Below are positions 53,776 to 62,054 of a DNA stretch of 64,000 nucleotides, piece by piece (the first letter of the stretch is position 1; each line of letters opens with the position of its first letter). Both the position numbers and the translations under genes were made by a program. Below the pieces are notes generated by a model that worked only from the letters and a program-made list of their open reading frames with translations, was not told the DNA's origin and did not search any database. The stretch comes from JAVJSU01 sp040219275 (GTDB lineage: Bacteria; Chloroflexota; Anaerolineae; Aggregatilineales; Phototrophicaceae). Location: contig JAVJSU010000014.1 of assembly GCA_040219275.1 (NCBI GenBank), forward strand, positions 1 through 64,000, read 5' to 3'.

Positions 53776-54010
53776 GACGATAAAGCGACTCTCCTCATTT
53801 TGCGCCAGTGTCGACACACTTTTTTTTCCGCCACAGTCTGGCATTTTGGGAGTTTTGAGGGGAAAAACAGCAATTTTGTGGTTGGCGGTTCTGCCACTTT
53901 GTTGGCGGTTTTCAGTAGACAGTTGGCAGTAGGGTTGATGTTTGTTTAGGATAGCATGGATTGTTCGTGTGGGGTGAGCCAAATGCTCCGCCAAAAGGAC
54001 TCAGTTTAAG

Positions 54011-54285
54011 ACAGTGTTGAGTGCTGAGTGCTGAGCAATGAGTGAAAAGATGAAAAATTCACCACAAAGACACAGAGGACACAGAGGACACAGATAAAAG
54101 ATTTTAGATAAAAGACGAAAGATGAAAAGCGTAACGCAGAGACGCAGGGAGCGCGGAGAAACGCAGAGAAAGAAAAGATGAAAAGCGAAAAGAAGAAAGA
54201 CAGTACTGAGTTCTGAGCAATGAGTGAAAAGATTAAAAACATAACACAAAGGCACGAAGGCACAAAGAACGAAGGGAAAAGCAAT
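54011..54285. repeat. Degenerate repeat cluster in non-coding DNA
   Basis: Within the 583-bp gap 53776-54358, two similar units occur: GAGCAATGAGTGAAAAGAT plus CACAAAGACACAGAGG (about 54011-54100) and GAGCAATGAGTGAAAAGAT plus CACAAAGGCACGAAGG (about 54199-54285). Between them is GACGCAGGGAGCGCGG-type sequence like that at 4526-4570. The tail 54287-54312 (CTCTCCCCCTAGCCCCCTTG) resembles the interior of the MITE-like element. No gene is seen in the gap. Confidence 0.6.
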
Positions 54286-54345
54286 CCTCTCCCCCTAGCC
54301 CCCTTGTGAGGCGGCGCAGATTCCTCAATCGTGAGGTGTTGTAAT

Positions 54346-54367
54346 GCTGACTAAGCGCTTAGTCAGC
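54346..54367. repeat. Perfect 22-bp palindrome over a stop codon
   Basis: GCTGACTAAGC (54346-54356) is followed directly by its exact complement GCTTAGTCAGC (54357-54367). The palindrome includes the stop codon and last codons of the beta-propeller gene. With no loop it is more like a protein-binding or recombination site than a terminator. A small CCTCA/TGAGG hairpin lies 10 nt further on. Confidence 0.6.
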
Positions 54368-56356
54368 TACGTGGAAGGTGTATATGCGCAATGTGCCATC
54401 ACGCATTGCAAGCGCAAGGGTATTACCATCCGGCGACCACGCAAGATCGTTGACGGGCGATTCTAAGTTTACTGTGGCGATGCGTGAATTATCTGAGATA
54501 TTCCAGAGTTCGAGCATATCGTCATAGGTCATGGCAAGCATCTCATTTGAATGCCACGCGATGTTTTTATAAGACGCGTCGATGTCCCAATTTATGAGTG
54601 TTTCGCCGGAAAGTGCATCAAACACGGCGATTTGACCGCTCCTAACAAGCGCGAGTTTCATCCCATCGGGTGACCATGCTATATCGAAAGTGCCAACCCA
54701 TAAGCGATGGAGCAATTGTGCAGAATCATCCCCAACCCGCCAGATTTGCATCACCTCACCGCCAGCAAACAGTGTCCCCTGTGGATTCCAGCGCCCGATG
54801 AGAATCGTCTCCTCCGTATTCATGCGCGCAATTGTCTGCCCTGTGGTGAAATCGGCAAATTCGATGGCTGAGTTTCCAAACGTGTGCGAGAAACGGGCAA
54901 TTCTGCTTAGGTCAGCACTAACTTCCGCCACATTAAGGGAACTTTCATAAAGGGGTGTTGTGGTGTAAAAAAGCGGCTCAATCAGTGTGCCATTCGTCGC
55001 GTCGTAGTGGTCAATTCGCATCGTATTGGTGAGAACGGTGAAGTAAGTTGAACTGGTGATGAAGCCCGTGCTGTCGGCTAGCCATGATAATTGCACGCCT
55101 GTAATGTAGTGCTGTTGCGCCCGTAATTCATAGTCTGCCCATCTATCATGGACTGTCCATAAGGGTGCTGGTGCTGGATTAGTGAGTAGCCCGTCACGCG
55201 ACCATAACTGCATTGGATACATAGCGGGACCGATCCCTGCTGTTAATAAGCGCGTGCTATCCGGACTCCATGCCAATGTATGCGCCATGATTATCGGACT
55301 CACGCGCTCCGCCTGAACGACGCTCAAATCGTTTGAATCCAGCATTATCCGATAACCATCACGCGTATATCCGGTTAGGTGATTAGCGTAGTCGTACAAA
55401 CTGGATAAAGGGTGATAAAGATTGTTTTCCGCGAGAATGTCGCCCGTTCGCGCATCCCATAGATAAATTGTGGACGCGAAATCGCTAGTCCAGTCTAAAA
55501 CCTGCGTGACGATGTGTTCATTATCAGGATGCCAGAGAATTGCGCTGTAATTCGTGCGGATACTTCCGTAGCCGGGATGATCCAACATAGCTAGTCTTGC
55601 TCCGGTAGCGGTATCCCAACTGATGACTCCATCTGTGAGGATTGTCCCATCAGCATTCCAGAAAAATACGGGGCGACGTTCAACATGCTCTGTCTGTAGC
55701 TGAATCTGTTGCTCATTTGTGGAGCTATCAAAAATCCCGAACACCGCACTTGAACTCTGGTCAATAATATACGACATCGCCACATAGCGGCTACCATCAG
55801 CATTCCAGAAAAGCGCGGATTGGCTGGCAAAGGTTTCATCAGTCACAAGTACTTCGCGGGTGCGTAGATCATATTGCGCTAATCGGGCGAGATGCTCAAA
55901 TTGCATGTTACCTGTTTGCACATCGTAAACCTGCCCGCCGATGGCAAGATGTGACAATGTGGGATGCCAATTCATTTGAAGATAACGATTTATGTCAAGT
56001 TGAAAAATGTCGCTCCATGTGCGCGTATCCCAGACAATAACTTTTGAGGTCTGCCCAAGATAAAACTCCACCGCTAGAAAACGCTCATCCGAATGCCATT
56101 TTAAAACGCTAATCCGGGCATCGTTTGTGGGCAAAAGTTGTTGCAGGTCGAGCGTGGCAATGCGCGTGTAGGTCTCGTTATAAACGATCAAAGCGGTGCT
56201 AGAAAGCACTGTGCCATATTGACCCGTCGGACTCCAATCCGTGATTGTGGGCAGACCGATACGCGCTACCTCGATGATTGAAGTTTCAGTTTGTGCATTG
56301 AGAGACAGACTGATCGGGAAAAATATAAGCATAATGAGGATGAGGAAGCGGCGCAT
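54359..56356 (-). CDS. Secreted WD40-like beta-propeller protein
   Basis: 665 residues. Signal peptide MRRFLILIMLIFFPISLSLN, cleaved near NAQT. The rest is a run of four-stranded repeats ending in W(D/N) after a WSPDG/WNADG/WHPD turn (for example WSPDSTRLLTAG, WNPQGTLFAGGE, WSPDGMKLALVR, WSPDGNTLALAM), about 12-14 in number, enough for one or two propellers. There is no catalytic domain or anchor. It resembles in design the outer part of the TIR-WD40 protein elsewhere in the window. Likely an extracellular binding protein; the partner is unknown. Confidence 0.8.
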   Translation of the reverse strand: MRRFLILIMLIFFPISLSLNAQTETSIIEVARIGLPTITDWSPTGQYGTVLSSTALIVYNETYTRIATLDLQQLLPTNDARISVLKWHSDERFLAVEFYLGQTSKVIVWDTRTWSDIFQLDINRYLQMNWHPTLSHLAIGGQVYDVQTGNMQFEHLARLAQYDLRTREVLVTDETFASQSALFWNADGSRYVAMSYIIDQSSSAVFGIFDSSTNEQQIQLQTEHVERRPVFFWNADGTILTDGVISWDTATGARLAMLDHPGYGSIRTNYSAILWHPDNEHIVTQVLDWTSDFASTIYLWDARTGDILAENNLYHPLSSLYDYANHLTGYTRDGYRIMLDSNDLSVVQAERVSPIIMAHTLAWSPDSTRLLTAGIGPAMYPMQLWSRDGLLTNPAPAPLWTVHDRWADYELRAQQHYITGVQLSWLADSTGFITSSTYFTVLTNTMRIDHYDATNGTLIEPLFYTTTPLYESSLNVAEVSADLSRIARFSHTFGNSAIEFADFTTGQTIARMNTEETILIGRWNPQGTLFAGGEVMQIWRVGDDSAQLLHRLWVGTFDIAWSPDGMKLALVRSGQIAVFDALSGETLINWDIDASYKNIAWHSNEMLAMTYDDMLELWNISDNSRIATVNLESPVNDLAWSPDGNTLALAMRDGTLRIYTFHVAD

Positions 56357-56510
56357 GTATATTTACCCGTAAAATTGCATGATGCACCCAGTTTAACGCG
56401 GGATAATGTATCGTCTTTGACGGGTCGGCGACGATTGCCCTATGCTTGAAGATTTTTTAAGAGGTAAAGAAGAAAGTGGACTTTACGAGACAAACTTCAA
56501 CTCTACTAAA

Positions 56511-57812
56511 TTAGGGTATTGCCACCTCCACCGGTTGAGCGGTGAGCTGTTTCTGACGCTCGGATCGCCATAATACAATCGCGGGGAGTATGGCGACGAG
56601 GAACAGCGTCCCACCCAGCCAATAAGGCACCCTCGGTGAAATAGAAAATATTACCCCACTAGAAGCCGTCGCAAAAATCGTCGATAAGCTCGTCGCGGAT
56701 TGATACCAGCCCAGCACCCCGCCACGCGCCTCATCCGGCACGGTATTCGTGGAGAGTGATTGCAAGGGTGGCATCATCAGTCCCGCACCAATCGCAAAAG
56801 GTACCGCCGCTAACGGACCAAGAAACGGCGATGCAATCACCGCGAACGTGTACATACTCAGCGCACGGAACATCGCGCCGACCACCACCAGAGTCGCGTC
56901 CCCATAACGGGCTAACATACGCGGCAACAGCACAATCTGCGTAAAGAATTGCCCCATGCCAATCGTCGCCAGTAATAAACCGATCCCCAGCGTGACCATT
57001 TGCTCGCTATAGACACGGTTAATCAACGTGAACCCGCCATGATGCAAGCCAGCATCAAACGACGTATAGCCACTAAACAGCACCGCATCACCATACAGCG
57101 CGAACGTCCCCTGCAAAATGCCCAACCCGAATTGCCCCATAAACGCCACAAACAGCACCAGCAACAACGGCATATTGCTCGCCACATCCATAAACGACAG
57201 CGTCGCCTTGCGAGAGGTGCGGTTGAACTCGCGTTGTTCCGGTGAAACAGTTTCATCCAGCGTAAACCACGTCAAAATCACCGTGATCGTCGCCGCCACT
57301 GCCGCCACCAGAAACGGCGCTTGCTCATTAAACGCGGCGGATAAAATGCCCCCGATTGCCGGACCAAAAATAAAGCCCACACCCAGCGCGGCGAAGATCA
57401 AACCGAGCGATTGCGTCCGCTTTTCTCGCGGGGTGATGTCTGTCACGTAAGCCTGCGCCACCACGATATTACCGCCGGTGATGCCGTCAAAAATCCGCGC
57501 GAAGAACAAAATGGCGATGCTCTGTCCATACGCCAGCATCAAAAAGCTAATCACCGTGCCGATCTGACTGATAATCAAAATCGGGATACGCCCGTAACGA
57601 TCAGATAAGCGCCCGATATACGGACCGGCGACGAATTGCGCGGCGAAAAATGACGAGACCAACAACGTAATCAATTGTGGCGACATATCAAAACGGCGCT
57701 GTGCATACAGGGGCAAAACGGGCAACGCCATCGACGCACCGACAATCTGTACGAAGACGATCATCAAAATAGTGAGCAAACGACGATCTGCGGATTTTAG
57801 ACGTTGAAGCAT
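56511..57812 (-). CDS. Major facilitator superfamily exporter
   Basis: 433 residues with 12 predicted helices in two halves. The loop after TM2 carries the MFS signature GRLSDRYGRIPILI, and TM5 has a GPAIGG(I) motif C typical of proton-coupled drug exporters of the DHA1/TetA-like group. A central cytosolic loop (about 193-215; DETVSPEQREFNRTSRK) links the halves. The substrate cannot be named. There is no adjacent regulator on the same strand. Confidence 0.9.
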   Translation of the reverse strand: MLQRLKSADRRLLTILMIVFVQIVGASMALPVLPLYAQRRFDMSPQLITLLVSSFFAAQFVAGPYIGRLSDRYGRIPILIISQIGTVISFLMLAYGQSIAILFFARIFDGITGGNIVVAQAYVTDITPREKRTQSLGLIFAALGVGFIFGPAIGGILSAAFNEQAPFLVAAVAATITVILTWFTLDETVSPEQREFNRTSRKATLSFMDVASNMPLLLVLFVAFMGQFGLGILQGTFALYGDAVLFSGYTSFDAGLHHGGFTLINRVYSEQMVTLGIGLLLATIGMGQFFTQIVLLPRMLARYGDATLVVVGAMFRALSMYTFAVIASPFLGPLAAVPFAIGAGLMMPPLQSLSTNTVPDEARGGVLGWYQSATSLSTIFATASSGVIFSISPRVPYWLGGTLFLVAILPAIVLWRSERQKQLTAQPVEVAIP

Positions 57813-58043
57813 AAATGGGTCTCGAATTCATTTGCGAAAGCTAGGCAAGAAGACGTAATCAAGGCGGTAAAAATTTTCATCTACAAATAAGTGTAAAACG
57901 TGCCGGACGATTCCATGTAGTGCCAACAGCACACATCCATCCATCACTTATCAAATACACATAATTATCGGGCGGACATCAATCAAGTAAATCACACGTT
58001 GTAATGGGCAAGTCTCACCATTGACGGGTGTAGTTGTGTGCTG

Positions 58044-58076
58044 TTTATCCCAAATTTATCCCAAGTTTATCCCCGC
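58044..58076. repeat. Three 11-bp direct repeats
   Basis: TTTATCCCAAA, TTTATCCCAAG and TTTATCCCCGC follow each other with an exact 11-bp period in the 507-bp gap 57813-58319. One-turn spacing puts all copies on the same DNA face, as for a cooperative binding site. A related pair ...TCCCAAG/TTCCCAAG occurs at 157-176. The sequence also resembles a degenerate DnaA box (TTATCC). Confidence 0.55.
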
Positions 58077-58131
58077 GACGGCAGTACAGGACTAAATACC
58101 TCTATTAAAATCTTCCGCACATTTGTAACCT

Positions 58132-58196
58132 ATAACCATTCTTAAGGCGTATTCTGAGATGTGGTTATGGAGGGGGCATGAATAACACGCTATACT
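58132..58196 (+). promoter_or_regulatory. Inverted repeat and -10 box upstream of the histidine kinase
   Basis: ATAACCA (58132-58138) and TGGTTAT (58162-58168) form an inverted repeat, and TATACT (58191-58196) is a good -10 box 124 nt before the kinase ATG. The expected -35 position has no consensus hexamer, so an activator bound at the repeat is plausible. Confidence 0.4.
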
Positions 58197-58319
58197 AGTC
58201 CTCAACATCAAAAGTGCTGTTCGTTACACCGCGCCTACATCATAGCCATAACACACATTTGAGCAAGAATATGCACTAGCGACCCAACTTGATTAGCCAA
58301 ATAGACCATTAAAACACCT

Positions 58320-60896
58320 ATGTACCAACGGTTGTCGCAATTACAAAAACTCTATATCACCCGACCCTACAGCACGCAATTAAGAAGCCAGATATTCTTT
58401 TTGATTGCGATAGTGCTCGCCATTCTATTGTGCCTCCGCATCTTGCTCAACATCATCAATGATCCGTTCGTTCACGTCGCATATCCCGTGCTTTTAGCCG
58501 GTCTCATCGGTATCAGTTATCTAAAGCGATTCCCCAACCGTACACATATTGCGGAACTGTGCCTGATTGTGCTCCTGTTATTGTCACCGTATGCCGCCGC
58601 ACTGTGGGATTCTAACGATGTATCCGCACAGTTAATCCTCACAGGAACCCTCATCGCGCTCATCACCTGCGCGCTCTTATTTGAGCATCGGGTGACCGCC
58701 ATTTTCTTCGGCATCAATCTGATAGGCATCTGCGTCGTTTCTCTTATTCTGGAACAACCTATAGCAGACCTGAGCTTTAATCTGCTCAGTGTCGGCTTTT
58801 CCGGCTTGATGATTGTGCTTTTCGCGTACTTACGAGACCTCAATTCCGCCCGAATTCAAGTCTTGATGGAAAGTGAAGCACGCTTATCCACATTGTTTGA
58901 AGCCGCATTTGAAACCATCCTCATCCATGACGATGCCTATATCATTGACATCAACCGCGCCGGTGAAGAACTTTTCGGATTCAAAAAATCAGACATCATC
59001 GGAATGCACCTCTCAGATTTACTCGTCCGCACGCTCTCCATCCCAATGCTAGATACCCTCAATCGTGAGGATCTCGTCCCATTCGAATCCGTCGGCTTAC
59101 ATAAATCCGGCGAGGTCTTCCCCGTAGAGGTACTCACCCGCGCCTATGATTATCGCGGACAATTGGTGAGTGTCTCCGCCATCCGTGATATTACCTACCG
59201 CAAGAAAATGGAAGCCCGCCTCCGCCGACAAATAGAAACCGAACAGATCATCGCCAATATGTCCCGCCTGTTTGCAGAAATTACGCCGGACGACTTCGAT
59301 GATGCCATCAATGCGAGTCTGGAATTGATCGGTGATCTCGCAGGGGTAGATCGCGCTTATGCCTTTGTACTTAAGGACAATGGCAAAACGCTCGACCATA
59401 TTTATAGCTGGCAGGCAAATCGCGCAGATGAAAATTTCGCCATGCTCCAACCCGGACCACTTGAAGGGTGGGGCTGGTGGATGAATCATCTGGTCTACCG
59501 TGACCATATCGCCGTGAATAGCCTCAAAGATTTGCCGGAAGATGCCAATGCGGAAAAAGTCATTTTTGAGGCGGGGAATGTCAAATCTCTGCTGGCGGTG
59601 CCGTTGATGTATCGACAGGAACTCATCGGATTCATCGGCGTGGATGCCACCAAAAACGAACGCCATTGGTCACACGAAGATGTCTCCCTGCTCCAGATTA
59701 CGGCGGAACTCTTCGTCAACGTGATGGAACGCACCCGCACTGAACTTGCCCTGCGCCAGAGTGAACAACGCTTCTCCTTAATTTTCAGGAGTAGTCCCGT
59801 CCCCATTTGTATCCTCACGCTAGATGATGGGCGCTTCGTGGATATGAATGACAGCTTTCTCGAACTCATCGGCTACACGCGTGATGAAATCAGCGGTAAG
59901 ACCACCACCGCCATTCATCTCTGGACAGAACCCAATACCCGCCTGAACTTCATTGAACTTCTGCAAGAAAGCCCCGTCTTACGTGGCTCAGAAAGCAGTA
60001 TCCGCCGCAAAGATGGCTCAACGCGTGATCTACTGGTCTCAATCGAAAAAATCATCATCGACCATCAAGAATTGTTGCTGGTACTGGCGCTGGATATCAC
60101 AGAGCGCAAACTTGCGGAGAAGCAAGTGCAAGACCTTTACTTAGAACGGGAACGGGTGCGGGTGCTCAACACCTTCATCAAAGACATCTCGCACGACTTC
60201 AAAACACCCCTCTCCGTCATGCGTACCTCGGTCTATCTCATCAAAAAACGCGCGGAACGCTCCGGCGACACACCCGATTGGCTTTCAAATGTAGATGACA
60301 TCGACCTGCAAATTACCCGTATGCAAAATATGGTCAACGATTTCATTATGATGGCGCGTCTGGAACGCAGTGAAAATTACAATCTCTACCCCGGCGATCT
60401 AAACAACCTGACCATGCTCATCATCAATCGGCGCAAAACCACCTTCGATGAACGCCAACAGACGGTCAATATTGAGATGGACACGAACATCCCGGAAATT
60501 CCATTTGATAGCGAGGCAATGGGACAGGTCATAGACCGCCTGCTCATGAACGCCGCGCTTTATAGCCAGGATAAAACAGAAATAACCGTCCGTACCCGCG
60601 CCAATGGCAACTATGCCATCATCGAGGTTGAGGACAACGGCATGGGGATCAGTGAGGCGGATTTACCCCATATTTTTGAACGCCTCTACCGTGCCAACAA
60701 AGCCCGCACCAGCAACGGCGCAGGCAGTGGTTTAGGCTTGCCCATCGCACGGCAAGTCGTTCAGATACATCATGGAAGCATTGAGGTTGAAAGCGAAGTG
60801 GACGCAGGAACGACCTTCCGGGTACGCATCCCTTATCAGCAACCGGACATCGCCCCAGAACTCAGCGCCGTACATGGAATCACGAAGGATGAGTAA
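58320..60896 (+). CDS. Membrane sensor histidine kinase (6TM-PAS-GAF-PAS-HisKA-HATPase)
   Basis: 858 residues. Six helices (about 24-44, 53-68, 76-96, 103-121, 126-145, 153-172) make up the membrane input; PAS 185-295, GAF 305-472, PAS 480-598; a helical HisKA with H625 in KDISHDFKTPL; HATPase about 728-840 with N744 in LLMNAALYS, EDNGMGI and GAGSGLGLPIARQV. All catalytic boxes are intact. There is no receiver domain and no adjacent response regulator, so it is an orphan kinase whose partner lies elsewhere. The last 8 bp overlap a small membrane-protein gene. The gap upstream has two putative binding sites. Confidence 0.95.
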   Translation: MYQRLSQLQKLYITRPYSTQLRSQIFFLIAIVLAILLCLRILLNIINDPFVHVAYPVLLAGLIGISYLKRFPNRTHIAELCLIVLLLLSPYAAALWDSNDVSAQLILTGTLIALITCALLFEHRVTAIFFGINLIGICVVSLILEQPIADLSFNLLSVGFSGLMIVLFAYLRDLNSARIQVLMESEARLSTLFEAAFETILIHDDAYIIDINRAGEELFGFKKSDIIGMHLSDLLVRTLSIPMLDTLNREDLVPFESVGLHKSGEVFPVEVLTRAYDYRGQLVSVSAIRDITYRKKMEARLRRQIETEQIIANMSRLFAEITPDDFDDAINASLELIGDLAGVDRAYAFVLKDNGKTLDHIYSWQANRADENFAMLQPGPLEGWGWWMNHLVYRDHIAVNSLKDLPEDANAEKVIFEAGNVKSLLAVPLMYRQELIGFIGVDATKNERHWSHEDVSLLQITAELFVNVMERTRTELALRQSEQRFSLIFRSSPVPICILTLDDGRFVDMNDSFLELIGYTRDEISGKTTTAIHLWTEPNTRLNFIELLQESPVLRGSESSIRRKDGSTRDLLVSIEKIIIDHQELLLVLALDITERKLAEKQVQDLYLERERVRVLNTFIKDISHDFKTPLSVMRTSVYLIKKRAERSGDTPDWLSNVDDIDLQITRMQNMVNDFIMMARLERSENYNLYPGDLNNLTMLIINRRKTTFDERQQTVNIEMDTNIPEIPFDSEAMGQVIDRLLMNAALYSQDKTEITVRTRANGNYAIIEVEDNGMGISEADLPHIFERLYRANKARTSNGAGSGLGLPIARQVVQIHHGSIEVESEVDAGTTFRVRIPYQQPDIAPELSAVHGITKDE

Positions 60897-61092
60897 GCCT
60901 CGTTTTGTGGTAATCGTGTTTCTCATTACCGCCATGTTTTTCGCCTGCGGTGTGTTCACACAAGAACCGGATAACATCCCCGCCATGCTGACGATGGGCG
61001 TGCTCTGTAGTATCATTCCGCTGGTTGGGTTCGCCTTTGGTTGGTATGCGTGGCGCACCGGCTTTTCACTCGGCATGACCCCGCGAGATTAA
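60889..61092 (+). CDS. Small two-TM protein overlapping the histidine-kinase gene
   Basis: 67 residues. The ATG at 60889 overlaps the kinase stop by 8 bp, which is the usual geometry for translational coupling; longer in-frame starts lie deep inside the kinase gene. Two hydrophobic helices (about 5-23 and 36-57) are joined by a short TQEPDNIP loop, and the C-terminus is RTGFSLGMTPRD. It has no motif I know. It may be an accessory of the kinase, as judged only by position. Confidence 0.55.
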   Translation: MSKPRFVVIVFLITAMFFACGVFTQEPDNIPAMLTMGVLCSIIPLVGFAFGWYAWRTGFSLGMTPRD

Positions 61093-61164
61093 TTCACGTC
61101 AGTTCTGGATAAGCAAACGATCATGATTGACAGTTATTTTTTGATAAAATACCATGAATGTCGT

Positions 61165-61246
61165 AGCTTTTGGCTCTTAGCTTTTAGTAAAAAGCGGTGT
61201 TTTTTCAAACTAAAAGCCAAAAGCTAACGGCTAAAAGCTCTTTTTC
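61165..61246. repeat. Inverted repeat built of AGCTTTT/AAAAGCT units
   Basis: AGCTTTTGGCTCTTAGCTTT (61165-61184, continuing TAGT) is mirrored by ACTAAAAGCCAAAAGCT and GGCTAAAAGCT (61209-61239), followed by CTTTTT. The arms allow several alternative stems and may serve as a terminator for the kinase operon. Similar simple repeats appear in other gaps of this window. Confidence 0.55.
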
Positions 61247-61275
61247 GCAGATGTTCACCTTAAGCAGACTTCAGA

Positions 61276-61722
61276 TTAATTCACTACTGTCCGCAGATTT
61301 TCCAATTGCTGACGATTCTCCTTGATGATGTCGTATTGTTCCCACACCATGTCGATAATGCCATCCGGTACAGGATAGCGCATCGCTTCTCGGTAAGCAT
61401 TTAACATCGATTTTCCGCTGGAAACACATTCCTCAAGCAACAACGATGCGTCGCCATCTTTAATCAGCGTCTGCATATTCTTCCAGCCAGCCTGTGAACT
61501 TTTCATCGCGTTGCTGGATGATTTCTTCGGATCACCGCCGAATTCGGAAACAACTTTACTCAGGTCATCCACGAAGGCTTTGTGCTTATCCGCGATATCC
61601 TTAAAAGTCGAGGTCAATAATGGATTTTCTACCGTTTCAGCCGCCTTTTCATAGGCGTTTAAGGCGTTCTGATTGGTCTGAATTAAACTGCTCATAGAAC
61701 GAATCAGCGTTTGCGCTTTCAT
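61276..61722 (-). CDS. PA2169-type four-helix-bundle protein (DUF2383)
   Basis: 148 residues, all-helical, with no Cys and no signal peptide. A pattern of long amphipathic helices with IQTNQNALNAYEKAAE, SLLLEECVSSGKSMLNAYREAM and a final VWEQYDIIKENRQQLENLR matches the DUF2383/PA2169 family of ferritin-like bundles. The family's role is unsettled (stress or envelope related). GGAG is 6 nt before the ATG. Confidence 0.85.
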   Translation of the reverse strand: MKAQTLIRSMSSLIQTNQNALNAYEKAAETVENPLLTSTFKDIADKHKAFVDDLSKVVSEFGGDPKKSSSNAMKSSQAGWKNMQTLIKDGDASLLLEECVSSGKSMLNAYREAMRYPVPDGIIDMVWEQYDIIKENRQQLENLRTVVN

Positions 61723-62054
61723 CTAGCACTCCTTTTCTTAACAATACAAAATATGCCCGTGTTCAGGAGTTTATCCAACCACATGCGCGAAAATAACCTA
61801 TAGTCAAGATGGCTTCAGGAGCGTCTAAACAGCAAAAAATGAGGTACTACTCCGAATATTCAAAGCAACATCTACGCGTTTACAGCGGGGAGGTAGGATA
61901 AATCCCACACTATCTACCATACCGGAGACGGCGCAAATCGTCAAGAAAATACACGTCTCTCACATTATATGTTCATATGTTCATCCCGGAACCATAAAGT
62001 GAATCATCAGCCCCTCTGCAAATTTACAGAAGGGCTGTGAGTTGTGTTTAAACT
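61723..62054. other. Intergenic region
   Basis: 332 bp without a gene. Near its right end an imperfect hairpin AGCCC-C-TCTG/CAGA-A-GGGCT (62009-62036) could close the solute-binding-protein transcript, but no T run follows on the minus strand. The promoter of the DUF2383 gene must lie at the left side; I could not define it. Confidence 0.4.

Noticed and set aside
54061..54285. Possible CRISPR array
   Set aside because: The repeats are degenerate, unequal in spacing and without unique spacers of constant length; no cas gene is present.
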